The notes under the pieces were generated by a model, which did no database searches, had not been told where the DNA came from, and was given only the letters and a program-made list of their open reading frames with translations. Positions 11,667 to 24,105 of a stretch of 64,000 nt of DNA are shown in pieces; position 1 is the stretch's first letter, and each line of letters starts with the position of its first letter. The translations under genes and the position numbers were made by a program. The stretch comes from Jaltomata sinuosa (lineage: Eukaryota > Streptophyta > Magnoliopsida > Solanales > Solanaceae). The stretch covers positions 248,001 through 312,000 of the forward strand of contig QJPP01007239.1 of NCBI GenBank assembly GCA_003996215.1, read 5' to 3'.

Positions 11667-12916
11667 GGACTAGCCGCAGTTTTTCACATTCAATTTTCTG
11701 CACTTCCTTTGCATATTTTCTTACAAACAAAAATATAGAGTCATGTGTGATTTGTTATCGTTCGTTGAGTTCGACGAAGTCATTGGCGTTTGAGGTACCG
11801 CTACTCCAGCGACAAATATATCCGTTTTATGATGGGAGGAAATAATTCTAAATCTCGGATACAGTGAGGGGATTAAATTTCTTATGTACACACAGTGAAT
11901 TCTGTGGACTCGAATTTTAAGTAAAGTTTTTACTTTTCTGCTTTCCAGTTTATTTTTTATTTTCTAGTTTACTAATTTGAACACAGGATAGTAACAGATA
12001 TCGGACACCGAATGAGATTTGAAAAAAAAAAAGTTTGGAACAGTGATTGAGATTCCTTCAAATATTTTATAGCACATTGGCAACTTGGCCAATGATAAAC
12101 CAAGAAAATGTTTCTTTTAACAAGTAAATTTGATAGCCGACAAGATTTTGTTTTAACAAGCAAATCCAAATGTTTCTTTTGTTTTGAGGATCTTCAAAAT
12201 CTTTTCTTCATCCTAACATAAAGCTTAGCTCAAATTACTATTACCTAACATTTTTGGGCAAGACTTAGATTATTCCAACCTCAAAACGAATATCAAATAT
12301 CGAGTAAAAAATAGTTACACTAATAACGAATTTGAAGTTCGTTGTCTTGAGATTATTCATGTGATCTAACAAGGATATCGTCTAACCTTTAGTTAATTAA
12401 AATGTACAATTTTTATCCCTTAGTTTGTGAATCAATCTTCATAAAATTTACGAATTATATTAAAGCTATTGAGTTATATCGTATATCGAACTTGTGTACT
12501 CTGAATTATACATCTGCTCTTGATAGGGGCGGAGCCAACGTTAAAGCTACTAATTATATGTTTAAAAATTTATTTTTTATGTATCTATCAAGAACCTAAT
12601 AAATAAAAAGAGTTGTGAGACCTCCTGATTACTGCTTTATTCATTTTTTTAACTTCTATATTATTCCAAAACAATTTTATTTTTTTGCCAAAAACCTTAG
12701 ATATTCAAAAAAAGGTTCTTAATTTAAAAACAAAGTGTTTTCTTAAAATTTTGACCAAATAAGTTATTACTAGATGTGAATATTGGTAAAATATTATTCC
12801 CGATCGATGTTTATGTCAATTTATATTAATTTAATATAATTAAGTTATAAATATACAAATATCGAACGCGAATCAATTTTTATCATATTTTAAGTAGTGA
12901 CTAGTGTTATATTTCT

Positions 12917-13162
12917 TACGTTCATTTTTACCTGTCACATTTCGTTTCATAAGAATCAATTTGACTAATCTTCGGAGCGAAATCAAATTGAATTAATTCA
13001 ATATTTAAAATTTAGATATTTGAAAACTATATGAAAAATATATAAGTTGTAATTCTTCTCAACTTTATACGATTAATAAATATATTTTAAAATGTTTGTC
13101 AAAAAATATGATGTTGTTTGACTATCAAAAAGCCAAAATAACAAGTAAAAATGAACGAATTT
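12917..13162. mobile_element. MITE-like element with CGTTCATTTTTAC termini
   Basis: The left end TTACGTTCATTTTTACCTGT is mirrored by CAAGTAAAAATGAACGAATT at the right. About 240 bp of AT-rich non-coding DNA lies between the ends. Confidence 0.6.
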
Positions 13163-13262
13163 ACGTTATTTCAAGTAATAGTTAAGTTGACGTTTACGAC
13201 GTCAACCTAACAAAATAGTCAGGCGATTTGCTATTTGACATAAAACTTATGTTCTTCTATTG

Positions 13263-13302
13263 ATACTAGTAAGGAAAGCCCGGGCAATGCCCGAACCCAA
13301 CA
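13263..13302 (-). mobile_element. Helitron-like 3' terminus
   Basis: On the minus strand a GC-rich hairpin (GTTCGGGCATTGCCCGGGC) is followed about 9 bases later by CTAG and then T, the layout of plant Helitron 3' ends (hairpin, then CTRR, then T). The 5' end was not identified. Two further GC hairpins of related form follow at 14188-14208 and 14760-14780. Confidence 0.4.
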
Positions 13303-13549
13303 TAAACAAAATTATATTCGTAAATATTTGTTCGTCCATGATTCTTGTTTCTCTTGCACCCTGAAATTTTTTATTTGCTTTAGTTTATAATTGTACACGG
13401 GCTCAATATATATTACTATTTCTATTTCAATTTATGTAACTTAATAAATTTAGAGAGTTGATTAAATTTTTCTTTACGGTTTTTAAATATCTTAAGTTAA
13501 TTATTGTGAATTATAATACTTTTTTTTACAAAATTTTCAAAGAATATAT

Positions 13550-13960
13550 ATTACTCTCTCTGTCCCAATTTTTGTGGCACTGATGGAATTTGGAGAGTCA
13601 CTCCAATTTGTTTATATAGTTTTTAGATATTTTAAGTTGTTAGTTATTGTGATTTATAATAGTTTCTACGTAATTTCCAAATAATATATGTTACTCGCTC
13701 TACTCCAATTTTTGTGACATTGACAAAATTAGAGTCAATTCATTTTTTATGTCTTTTAAATATTTTAAATTATTAATTATTATGATTTGTAGCACTTTTT
13801 ACATCATTTTTTAAATAATATATGTTACTTCCTTTATCCCAATTTATGTGACACTGATAAAATTTCTAGAGTAAATCAAATTTTTTTATGTCTTTCAAAT
13901 TTTTTAAATTGTTAGTTATTGTGATTTATCTTTTTACATATTTTTTAAATATATAATAGA
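13550..13960. repeat. AT-rich tandem repeat, period about 130-140 bp
   Basis: Three adjacent degenerate units begin with a CTCTCTGTCCCAATTTTTGTG-like word at about 13555, 13694 and 13828. Each continues with a TTTTAAAT/TTGTTAGTTATTGTGATTTA segment. A further related unit occurs at 14312. The opening word resembles the ends of Stowaway-like MITEs, so the array may have grown from a MITE. Confidence 0.6.
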
Positions 13961-13984
13961 TTTTAAAAAAAAAAAAAAATTAAA

Positions 13985-14175
13985 ACAAAAATCGGGCCCA
14001 CAAAGAGGTGAAGCAGACATGTTGACGGGGAGCAGCCTGCTTCCCCTCTTATTAGATAGTAATAATAGATTTTTAAAATAAATAAATAAATTAAAACAAA
14101 TGTTGGGCCCACAAAGAGGTGAAGCAGGCATGTTGACGGGGAGCAGCCTGCTTCCCCTCTTATTAGATAGTAATA
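13985..14175. repeat. Direct repeat of a hairpin-containing unit
   Basis: A unit of about 115 bp occurs twice (13993-14058 and 14106-14170). Each copy contains GGGCCCACAAAGAGGTGAAG, then GGGGAGCAGCCTGCTTCCCC and TCTTATTAGATAGTAATA. Within each copy GAAGCAG(A/G)C and GCCTGCTTC form an inverted repeat around CATGTTGACGGGGAGCA. The reading frames here only reflect the repeat. Confidence 0.6.
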
Positions 14176-14995
14176 GTTAAAAAATGTCCGTGCTAGGCAC
14201 GGGCCCAACAAACATCACTTTAATTTGTTTGTCTCATTTTTTTTAGTTAATTTAAATTATTAATTATTGTGAATTATAATACTTTTTACGTTAGTTTTGA
14301 ATAATATATGTTATTTTCTATATCCCAATTTATGTGGCATTGATAGAATTTTCAAAGTCAAACAAGTCTTTTATGTCTTTCAAATAGTTTAAATTGTTAA
14401 TTATACAATTACAAATATAAAATATGCTATTTAAATTTAATGTGGCACTGATAGAATTTTCAAAGTTAATAAAGTTTTAATATCTTTCAAATAGTTTAAA
14501 TTATTAATTATATAATTACAAATATAAAATATGCTATTTAAATTTATTTGGCTATACAATTATAAATGTATAATATGTTATTTAATTTAGTTGACGAATT
14601 GGTAAAGTAAAAAAAAATTATTTGGTTATTTTGTCTAATTATAACATAGTACATAAACAACACCATAAAGTACGACAACATAATTGAAGCAATATAATTT
14701 AGTAAAATATCAAAAATACCCTTTATGTAAAGGTAAATTACGGGAATCACACATGTTGAAGAGCCGTGCTATGCACGGGCCCAATAATACTATGCTAAAT
14801 ATTTAAAATGTAATTTTATTTTCATAATTTTATTGATTCGAATTATTATCTAAAATTTGAAATTCAAAATAAGATTAAATTCGTGCAAGCAATATTGTGT
14901 ATTGTTTTTCATTTCACATTATTTTGTTATTGTTATTGTTCACATATCTATTTTTCCTTTTTTTCAAACTGCTTGAAATTAAATGCTTTACTTTA

Positions 14996-15126
14996 AGCCG
15001 AGAATCTATCGGAAACAATCTCTCTATCTCTATGAGGTAGGAATCTGGGGAAGATAGAGTGTATGTAGACATTACCTCTACCTCGTACAAATAGAGAGGC
15101 TGCTTCTGAAAGATTCTCAGCTTAAA
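14996..15126. mobile_element. Head-to-head pair of TS-type SINE 5' ends
   Basis: The first ~45 bp read AGCCGAGAATCTATCGGAAA and CTCTATGAGGTAG in plus orientation. The next ~85 bp read the same family in minus orientation (GAAGATAGAGTGTATGTAGA, then AGAGAGGCTGCTTCTGAAAG and ATTCTCAGCTT). The outer ends are therefore inverted copies of each other. Confidence 0.6.
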
Positions 15127-15424
15127 AAAAGACCTGCCAAATAGTTTAAAAAAGGAATACATATATGGGAGTAACCATAACAACACATTAATGCGAAAAT
15201 GAAAGCGTGTCACAACAAACAAGAGAAAGAACAGTAACGAAAATGAAATAATGCAATAATCGAAGCACAAAACACACACCAGTGAAAGTCAAAATCGAAG
15301 ATAAAAAAACTACAAGAGATGTGCTAATACTACTAGTTTAACAACACCAGTAAAAGCCTATCTTGCAGGGAAGCGGGAGAACATCCCATACATACTATAG
15401 CCACCAATTACCTCTAAAGTGGGA

Positions 15425-15625
15425 CGGCTTTTCAGCCCGAATATAAATTAGTCGAGCCCCAAAACAAAAATCAAACACTAGGTATGAAACCAAGAAAAAA
15501 ACACTTCTTCATTAAAGCTAAATCAAGATTGCCCGAATTTAAATTAGTCGAGCCCCAAAGCAAAAACCGAACACTAGGTATGAAACCAAGAAAAAAAACA
15601 CTACTTCATTAAAGTTAAATCAAGA
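15425..15625. repeat. Two-copy tandem duplication, about 107 bp
   Basis: CCCGAATATAAATTAGTCGA at 15437 and CCCGAATTTAAATTAGTCGA at 15533 each start a unit that continues GCCCCAAA(A/G)CAAAAA, AACACTAGGTATGAAACCAA and CTTCATTAAAG(C/T)TAAATCA. The first words match a SINE 3' end, so this may be a duplicated SINE remnant. It lies downstream of the neprosin gene. Confidence 0.65.
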
Positions 15626-15730
15626 TTACAACAATAACAATAACATATTCAGTGAAATTTCATAAATGGAATTTGGAAAAAGTAGAGTATACGCAGACCT
15701 TATCACTGCCTCGTGGAGGTAGAAAGGTAA
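15626..15730 (-). mobile_element. Degenerate TS-type SINE
   Basis: ACAACAATAACAATAACATA (the tail on the plus strand) is followed by AAAGTAGAGTATACGCAGAC and CTCGTGGAGGTAGAAAGG, a diverged minus-oriented copy lacking its 5' end. It lies just downstream of the neprosin stop codon. Confidence 0.65.
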
Positions 15731-15786
15731 ATCAAGATTGACAATACAATAAACTCAACAAAATCTATCCCATAATGATCAAATTT

Positions 15787-18700
15787 CTAAGGACACATTG
15801 GATTTCTTCCTGGCCCTCCAAAGTGAAATTCAGGTTCTTCAATATAATCACCCATATACTGAGTTCTATAACAATCATATTCCTCAGAATAAGCATTAAC
15901 ATATTGTGGAAATCTCAACACCATTGTATTATCAAGAATTCTCATATACTTCATAAATCCACTATTTCCAATTATGTATATTGGAAAAGCTCCACTTCCC
16001 ATTTGTGTTTTTGTATGAGGATGTTTCCCTACATTTTTGCTATAAACTTCACCACCCCATTGTACTGTTTCTGCATGATATGCTAGTCCACCTTCAAAGA
16101 TCTCTGATGGCCAATATCCTATGTTGATTGATCCTCCATATTGTAGCCACCAATTGCTAGTATTTAAATCCTAGGAAATGAGAAATTATTATAATAATTA
16201 AGATCAACAACAATAAAATATCCAAGGTAATCTCACACGTGCGATCTGGGGAGGGCAGTGTATATGTGCAGCATTGCCCCTACCTTGTGAAGGTAGAGAG
16301 GTTGTTTCTAATAGACCTTCGGCAAATTATTGCAATAAGATCAACAACAAAAAACATATCCAGTGCGTAATATCACAAGTGAAATCTGGGGAGGGTGGTG
16401 TGTACACAGTCTTGCCCCCTACCTTGTGAAGGTAGAGAGGTTGTTGCTGATAGACCTTTGGCAAATTATTATAATAAGATCAACAACAAAAACATATTCA
16501 GGGTAATCTGACAAGTGCCATCTGGCGGAGGGTGCATGGTGTGTACATAGTCTTGTCCTTACCTTGTGAAGGTAGAGAGGTTGTTTCTGATAGACCTTCG
16601 ATAAATTATTATTATGATAATATGAAAGATTGAAAAAATAAATCTATATTCCCAAAGCAAGAAAGAGTTAGAGATATTGCGACGGATAATTTCTATCGTT
16701 AAACAACAAAAGAATAGGAATTAGCGAGGGATAACTTTTGTCGCTAAACAACAAAAAGAAATCATTGCTAATTTTATTTAATGACAGATTATTGTATCAG
16801 AAAATAATGTGAGCTATGTGCTATTTGACAATAGATTAGTGACGAATTTCGTGATTAATTTCTCTAATTTTTTTTGGTGGGTGGGGGGGTTGTTAAAGAT
16901 TTTTTGTACTATTAATGCAATTTAAATAGACATTGTTATTTGTTATTCTATTTTCCAAGTCATTACATCTTATAACTTGTTAATTACAGGCTATAAAAAA
17001 ATCCATACATTGTGAGTGCATAGAACTTAACTCATCAAGATATAATAAAGAGTTTAAGTTATATACATTATTTAGTATAAAAAAAATTGTACCATCGTGT
17101 TATCTCTATCGATCATAACAGGTAACTTATCTTATCTTCAAAATTATGTTTCTCACATTTTCAAGTAATATATAGATTCTTACCCCCATCAGATTAAGTC
17201 GGCCTATAAGAGTAGGTAACTCTTCATAACAAACCTAATATAAGTTACACGAAAACTAAAAAAATAAGGTGATAATAAGCGATAACCTATTATAACCGAT
17301 TAAATTACACTGATAAAACTAATATAATGTGCATAAACAACAACGACATACCCAATAGAATCTGAGGAAGATAGAGTGTACGCACACCTTATCACTACCT
17401 CGTAAAGATAGAGAGGTTGTTTCCAAATAATAGAATGTGCATGATGATAATTAATTACTATACTAACCTTGTAGATGTAAACAGTAATTGAATATGGAAG
17501 ACCATATTGAGTTGATATTGGATATATAGCAGCACCAAGTGCTATTTCATGGCTAGTTTGTACAAAACCAGGGCAAGTTAAATCAAAGCATCCTGTTTCT
17601 CTTGAGCCATCATTCTATATACCAAACACAACTTCAATTAGTACATGATTTAACTAATTATATGAATTAATAATCCAAAAACAAAAACTCTCAAATTTAA
17701 CATGTTATTGTTTTTTCAAGTTATTAACTTCACTTTTTATGGACGATAACGTGTATTCTGATACTTTATAACAAATATTTATATTACTTGATCACTTAAA
17801 AGACAACTACATATAATTTTTTATATAGACATTTATTGATAACTTTAAAATTAAAGATGGAAAACAATCTTCTGTAATACTCAAAGAAATTTTTTATAGT
17901 GTTATATAAAAGGTAAATTTTCATGTATCCTATGTACTAATATCTTATCAAAACTTTAAGTAAAGGGGTGAGATAATATAAATAAATGATTATGACTAAG
18001 AAATTGAAGATATATCTAAAAATACTTACAGTCCAATAAGTGAAAAATCTTGTTTGCCTATCACCATAAACCCTTGGATTTACCTAAAAAAAAATGTTAA
18101 GAAATCACTTATTTAGTAAAATCTTAGTAATAATAAAAGCTAGAATTAATGCACAAGACTAAGAATATACCGTCAGACTTTTTTATAATAACATTTTTCA
18201 CAATAACACTCATATTTTCCAAGGAACCGGTCGATCTTTCATGTTACGTGATATTATATGTTCGTGCTATAACAACATTTTGCTATAGCAGTCAAAAAAT
18301 ATCGAGATACTATGTTGTTATAGAAAGGTTTGACAATAATTCTCCTTAATCAAAATTAATCAAAAAACAAAGATAATTTACTAATTACTCCCTCCATTCC
18401 TTTTAGTTGTTACAGTTCTTTTTTAAGAGTCAAATGATATAAACTTTGACCAACATTTTAAAATATAGTTTTTCATCATATTGATATGAGAAAAATTGCA
18501 ATTTATATTACTTTTCGTAACGTTTTTGAAAAATTAGTCAAATTAACTCTCGAAAAGCGAAATATGACAACTAAAAAGTAACGAAGGGAGTAGAAGCTAA
18601 TAGAGTATAGATATACTAACAGCCCATCCAGATTCAATGTCTTGATAATCATAGTAAGGTCCACTCGTAAGAGCAACTCTAGAAGTGCTATATTCATCAT

Positions 18701-21345
18701 CTTCTTCAACATGAGGATTCCATGTTCTCATATCTGTTTTTCCTCCAACATATCTAAATCCTTCTGTATGCATTACAGCCACCTTCCAAAACAAAAAGGG
18801 TAGGTTAGAAAATATCATAGGAAGAATTTTCACGATCGATATTATCACTAGCATCAACATCGTTACTAACATTAAGATTGTTACTATCATCAATATACAA
18901 AATATCTTAATATTAACTCATGTTACACTTTGGCATTGTTCACACGATTGTTTAATTTTTAGCAGGGGTAGAGCTAGAGTTTTGATTACGAATTTGGTAG
19001 AGTCTAGTAGCTTTCGCCGAAATCATATATTTAAAAAGATTCGCGTAATATGTATAAACAATTTATTCAGAACTTTATAAACTGTCTTTCTTAAAATTCG
19101 AAAGTCATAAACTAAAAGTTCTACATCTGCTTCTGACAATTAGCAACGTAACTCATCATCTCATATTTGTCCTTGACTTTAACAGAGCTCTAGAGCGTGC
19201 ATGAATTTCACGTGTTGTCAAAATATTTTAGAAAAAAATCTAAAAGATTACCATTTACCTTTGGTTGTATGGTAATTTAGAATTACTCTCCGTTATACTT
19301 CAAATTTGAACCCCATGATGGTCAAGATTTGCTAACGTCAAGGATATGAATGAATGGACCCCAAACGATGACACACGATTAAATTATGAAACCCCACCCC
19401 CCCACCCCACCCCCACCCCACCCCCCATTTGAGTGACGATTTGAGCAATAGATTTATATTTTTTTAACCTTTTCCCGAAAATATAAATTTTGTATCCGAT
19501 AAAAAAATAATACGTCCCAACTAACTTGCTATTACAGATTACTACACTGATAAAAAAAAATCAACACATGTTTTGGGGAACTTACTGAGTGATTGTTGTG
19601 TGTAAGCTGGTTGATATCTTTATTCATCTTCAATCCTTTATCATGATGAAAGTAACTAGGCTTCTTCAATTGATCCTTCTTGTAATTATTTTTTGTTCTT
19701 CTAATTGGAATTGTCCCTTTTGGACAACTTCCACTTTTATGCCATGTTTGTGTTGTCACACACTTGTATGATTCTTCTTGGTCATTTGTTTTTGTAGTTT
19801 CCATCACTGGTTTATAGCTTGGTGACATCTGTCGTAAAAAATATAAAGAAGTAAATACATAAAAAAATAAAATTAAAGCCCTTTTGTTAGAAGTAAAAAA
19901 GAACTGAAATTTATACATTGATTCACAATTTTTTTGAACCGAATACATCAAAAGGCGCATACATGATTCCTAAGGGATACAATTTTACCCTAATCAACCG
20001 ATTTTATCGAGAAAAATACTTTTTTTAAGCCAAAGAATTATTAGCGAGATTTCAAATCAACTTATTGATCTTATGATATATTTCAATATCGAGCTGTATT
20101 TAATTTGTTTATCAATTCTCATGACATATAGTATATTTATATGAATAACTTTTGTTTACCTAGCTATATAATGTATAATTTTTTTCAAAAAGAAAATAGG
20201 ATGTCAATTGATAACTCCTTGGACAAGGGTGGCCTTGCCGCTTGCTCATAAGTTACGTGCAGTGGTGGAGTCAAAATTTATAAAAGGGATACAAAAGTAA
20301 AAAAAATGTTATCTAACTAGAATTTTCTCTAGTGTCGATATAAGAAAAAAATAATCATTTTGATTGTATTTGTATAGTATAATTTTTCAATTAAAGTATT
20401 TTTTCTAGTCCGGCTTCAATACTAGTTATGTGAGTAAAGTATACCTTAAATTTTTTAATAGCGGTTTAACGTGCATATACTGGCAATAAATCTCTTTTTT
20501 CTTCATAACGGTATATTTTAACTTATTGTAATAGATAACATACTTTATTTTTATATTACTAGCTCTATCTTGTTAGACGGTTATGTGTAATTATCAAATA
20601 CTTAATGTGATGGTGAATATAATTCTTTTAAATTATTGATGTATATAAGTTAATTAATTTAATTAATTAATATTTTTCTATAATTGTTAATGTAAATTGA
20701 TATTAAATTAATTGAACAAACCTGGATTTTGTGGTTCTTCAAGGCAGGATGATACAAAGCTGGCTGCTTGAAAATGTCAATGCAGTCAATGACATCTCCA
20801 TCTTCACTCTAACCAAAAAAAAAAAAGAAGTGGAACAAAAAAGAAAAAGATAATCAAATAATACACTTAATGTATGAGAAAAACATCACTACTATATTCA
20901 TTAAGAAATTACAATTATGTAAAAATTAAAATATGGTAACCACTCATGATTATAGTGAGATAGATAGCATCTTGTTATCCTCAATCAGATTTCATGAATT
21001 TGAATTTTGGGTATGATTTTTTTTAGTAAAGTACGATTTCCCCCTTAAATGGCCCTTACATAAGCAGCACGAATCCAAATAATTGAGACCCAATATTAAT
21101 ACTAAATATCGAGTGAAAAAACAAAAAAACATGAAAATGACACTAGATGAATCAGAAGAAAATGGAAACATGTTTATTCTTTGTAATATAATGTACATAA
21201 AGATACAAATTATCATGTTTACTCTCAAAGAATAGTGACTGCGAAATACCTGAATGCTTTTAATTGGAAGACCATTTTCTCCCCAAACAAATGTTGCAAA
21301 AGTTACTATTTCCAATAACAATATGGCTATTAATTTGAATGCCAT
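15787..21345 (-). CDS. Neprosin-family (DUF239) putative secreted peptidase
   Basis: Seven exons join in frame: 21250-21345, 20722-20808, 19586-19828, 18621-18782, 18030-18083, 17468-17614 and 15787-16170 (about 390 aa). Residues 1-22 (MAFKLIAILLLEIVTFATFVWG) form a signal peptide. Residues about 35-65 carry the neprosin activation-peptide signature (DVIDCIDIFKQPALYHPALK). From about 143 the neprosin domain follows (VAVMHTEGFRYVGG, SGPYYDYQDIESGWAV, NPRVYGDRQTRFFTYWT, CPGFVQTSHEIALGAAIYP, NWWLQYGGSINIGYWP, FGGPGRNPMCP). Neprosins are glutamate peptidases; Nepenthes neprosin cleaves after proline. Most plant members are uncharacterised, so the activity is inferred. An in-frame ATG 11 codons upstream (21376-21378) is possible but would spoil the signal peptide. 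Intron 6 contains four SINE copies. Confidence 0.85.
16201..16608 (-). mobile_element. Three tandem TS-type SINE copies in neprosin intron
   Basis: Units begin at about 16201, 16338 and 16478, each with AGATCAACAACAA, then CATCTGGGGAGGG-like, ACCTTGTGAAGGTAGAGAGG and TTGTTTCTAATAGACCTTCG-like words and a shared flank (ATTATTATAATAAG). Because the flank is repeated with the SINE, the copies arose by tandem duplication after one insertion. Confidence 0.75.
17336..17440 (-). mobile_element. TS-type SINE in neprosin intron
   Basis: ACAACAACGACATACCCAAT, then GGAAGATAGAGTGTACGCAC and AAGATAGAGAGGTTGTTTCC: a diverged minus-oriented copy about 25 bp from the exon 6 border at 17468. Confidence 0.7.
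18386..18594. mobile_element. Stowaway-like MITE in neprosin intron
   Basis: TACTCCCTCCATTCCTTTTA at the left mirrors AAAAAGTAACGAAGGGAGTA at the right, about 208 bp apart, with TA-type flanks. This is a standard plant Stowaway-like layout. It lies about 25 bp from the exon border at 18621. Confidence 0.75.
19394..19428. repeat. C-rich simple repeat (CCCCA)n
   Basis: A run of CCCCACCC units lies in the neprosin intron 3 region; on the opposite strand it is G-rich. Confidence 0.8.
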
Positions 21346-21778
21346 TATTTCAGAAAGAAAACTTAAAAATCCAATCAATTTATTGAATAATTGTAATGAT
21401 TATATATATCTCTATATATAAGTGTTGATGTTTCATGAAAAACATCATGTTTAAAACTAACCTCTATATGGATTTGCATGACTTACCTACCATTCTAAAT
21501 TCTAACACCATTTTCTAATGCATTTTTGTTATCTATCTATTCGAATTTGAATTTGTTGCTTGTTTTTGCAGTCATGCATTATGTTCAATATTCATGTTAG
21601 AGTCTCGATCAATTTGAATTTGCATAATGTAAGGTTCATTTAAGGGGAAAATACTTCCTATCGAGAACTTTTTCATACACAATGTTCAAACCTGAAATCT
21701 TTAGTTAAGGATGTGGAAGGATCATCCTACTCATTTCATCACAATTCTTGATGGTCATTTGAAACTTTGTTCAATATA

Positions 21779-21845
21779 TACTCCCTCCGTTTTGCTTTAT
21801 GTGGTGAGGTTCAGACTAAGAGGGTCAAATTACTTAATTTTCGAT
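21779..21845 (+). mobile_element. Stowaway-like MITE end, partner not found
   Basis: ACTCCCTCCGTTTTGCTTTA followed by TGTGGTGAGGTTCAGACTAA resembles the start of common Solanaceae MITEs. No matching right end was seen nearby, so it is probably truncated. It lies upstream of the neprosin gene. Confidence 0.4.
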
Positions 21846-22299
21846 ATTAATTCGAACATAAATGATGTTCATGTTTTTGGATTTTTTTTTATACTACATT
21901 CTTTAAAAAAAAAAGGAAGGATGGGGAAAGTCCAAATATACTTATGTACTATACAATTTAGAGCATATATATCTTTTATTTAAAAAGTGGTCTTCTTATA
22001 TTCTTCTAGTTACACAAATGATTCAAATATATTCTTTTCGATTGATGACGATGATTCTTTTTTTAATTTTTTCCTTTAGATTTTTTATTAAAATAAAAAG
22101 TCGTGTGAATTTAAATTAAGAGATCACGATCACATTTACTCCTTTACTTCCAAAAATAGTCTTTATTTAACCTGCATTATGTCATTCAAATAAATATACC
22201 CCTATCGTTAGCAAACTCAAGACCCAAATACTAAAATCTCCACCACTATAACGAGTCAATTTCATCTTTCGTAAAAAAAAGAGAGCAGCTATGAGATCT

Positions 22300-23455
22300 A
22301 TAAAATTAATAGTGAAAATTATTTACTCTTTTAGTGAGCATTCTCCTTAACTAGTAATATAGTTATAAATTATCCCGTGATCAATAATTTCAGAAGATTC
22401 GTATAAATAAAAATTATTTGGTGCCGTTTTCTGAACTTTTGACGCCATTTACATAAGTCGTGCGAAAATAACCTCCATTAACATATAAACTTACTATAAA
22501 TTCCTGTCGAATCGCGAAAAGCTTAATTAATAACTGTATTATAGCTTTAAAATAAATTATTCACAATTTTCAAGAATCATCAATATTTTTTTAGAAAATT
22601 CCACCAACACATTTTTGCAATAAAAAATAATAATCAAGGCAAATGTTTATTAGTACGTTGATCGATTAATTCAATGAAAGATAAATTAATATTTGATTTC
22701 TTTAGCACCATACAATCAAACCAATTCAATTATTTACTCATTCAACGAGCACTCTCCTTAAATGGTAATATTCTTACAAATTGTTCCATGATCAACAATT
22801 TTGAGAGATTCGTACAAAATAAAATTATTTAGCGCCATTTTTAGAACTTTTGACGCCATTTACATAAGTCGCGTGAAAATAAACCTCCATTAACATATAA
22901 ACTTACTATAAATTCCTGTCAAATCACGAAAAACTTAATTATTAGTAATTGTATTGTAGCTTTAGAACAAATTATTCACAATTTTCAAGAATCATCAATA
23001 ATTTTTTTGAAAATTTCACCAACACATTTTTGCAATTAAAAAAGAAAATCAAAGCAAATGTTTATTAGCACGTTGATCGGTTAATTCAATGAAAGATAAA
23101 TTAATATTTGATTTCTTTGGCACCATACAATCGAACTAATTCAATTATTTACTCATTCAACGGGCACTCTCCTTAAATAGTAATACTCTTACAAATTGTT
23201 CAATGATCAACAATTTTGAGAGATTCGTACAAAATAAAATTATTTGGCGCCATTTTTAGAACTTTTGACGCCATTTACATAAGTCGTGCGAAAATAACCC
23301 CATTAACATATAAACTTACTACAAAGTCCTAACGAACCACGAAAAGCTTAATTAATAAATGTATTATAACTTTAAGACATACTATTCACAATTTTCAAGA
23401 ATCATCAATAATTTTTTCTAAAATTTCACCAACACATTTTTGCAACAACCACAAA
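22300..23455. repeat. Tandem repeat, about 417-bp unit, about 2.7 copies
   Basis: The word GCAAATGTTTATTAG(T/C)ACG recurs at 22638 and 23055. GACGCCATTTACATAAGTCG is seen at about 22442, 22853 and 23269, and CATTTTTGCAA at about 22608, 23025 and 23431. Units are AT-rich, non-coding and only slightly diverged. The array lies upstream of the CCCH gene. Confidence 0.85.
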
Positions 23456-23736
23456 AAAAAAATTAAAAAAATTTCCAAACTTGTTTTGTTTTTTCTTTTT
23501 CCTTTTTCAAAATTCAAATTCCTTATGGCCTCTAAAAAGCCCATAAAAAAAGTGTATTAGAGGGGGATAATCTCATAATTATCCTTAATCATGAAACTAT
23601 TTAAGGGGTTTAGCCGTTTTTTGGGGTTTTAGGGTTTCAGTCTCCACTTTGAACTTGTCTTGCTTCTGTACAATTTTTGCTTCTCAGTTAAGCTTTTGCA
23701 TTGGCGGCTAGGGCTTCCATTTTTGTAAGTTTTTTT

Positions 23737-23740
<4 letters not shown>

Positions 23741-23789
<49 letters not shown>
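23741..23789. repeat. (AT)n microsatellite
   Basis: A 49-bp uninterrupted AT dinucleotide tract lies in the probable 5'UTR/intron region of the CCCH gene. It is likely to vary in length between individuals. Confidence 0.95.
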
Positions 23790-23792
<3 letters not shown>

Positions 23793-24105
23793 GAATTGTA
23801 CCTTTAAAGTCTCTATGATCCATTGCATGTTTAAATTTTGTTGTAAAGATTGAATTTTTTATTCAAGTTAATCATTTGGGTGTTCTTGTAATTGATTAAA
23901 AGAACAAGATCAAGATTCAGGTTTGCTATACATTCTTGTTGAAGTGTTTTCTTGATTTTCTATGACATGCCATGAGTTGAGCTTAAAATGGAATAGTGAT
24001 GATTCATATAGCTGACCCCAACTTGTTTGGAATTGAGTTTGAGATGTGGTTGTTGTTTTTTGTTTTCTATGAACTGTTGTTTAACAATCAAAAACGTTTC
24101 TTTTG

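Noticed and set aside
23629..23823. Frame with a long Tyr-Ile run
   Set aside because: It is the translation of the (AT)n microsatellite.
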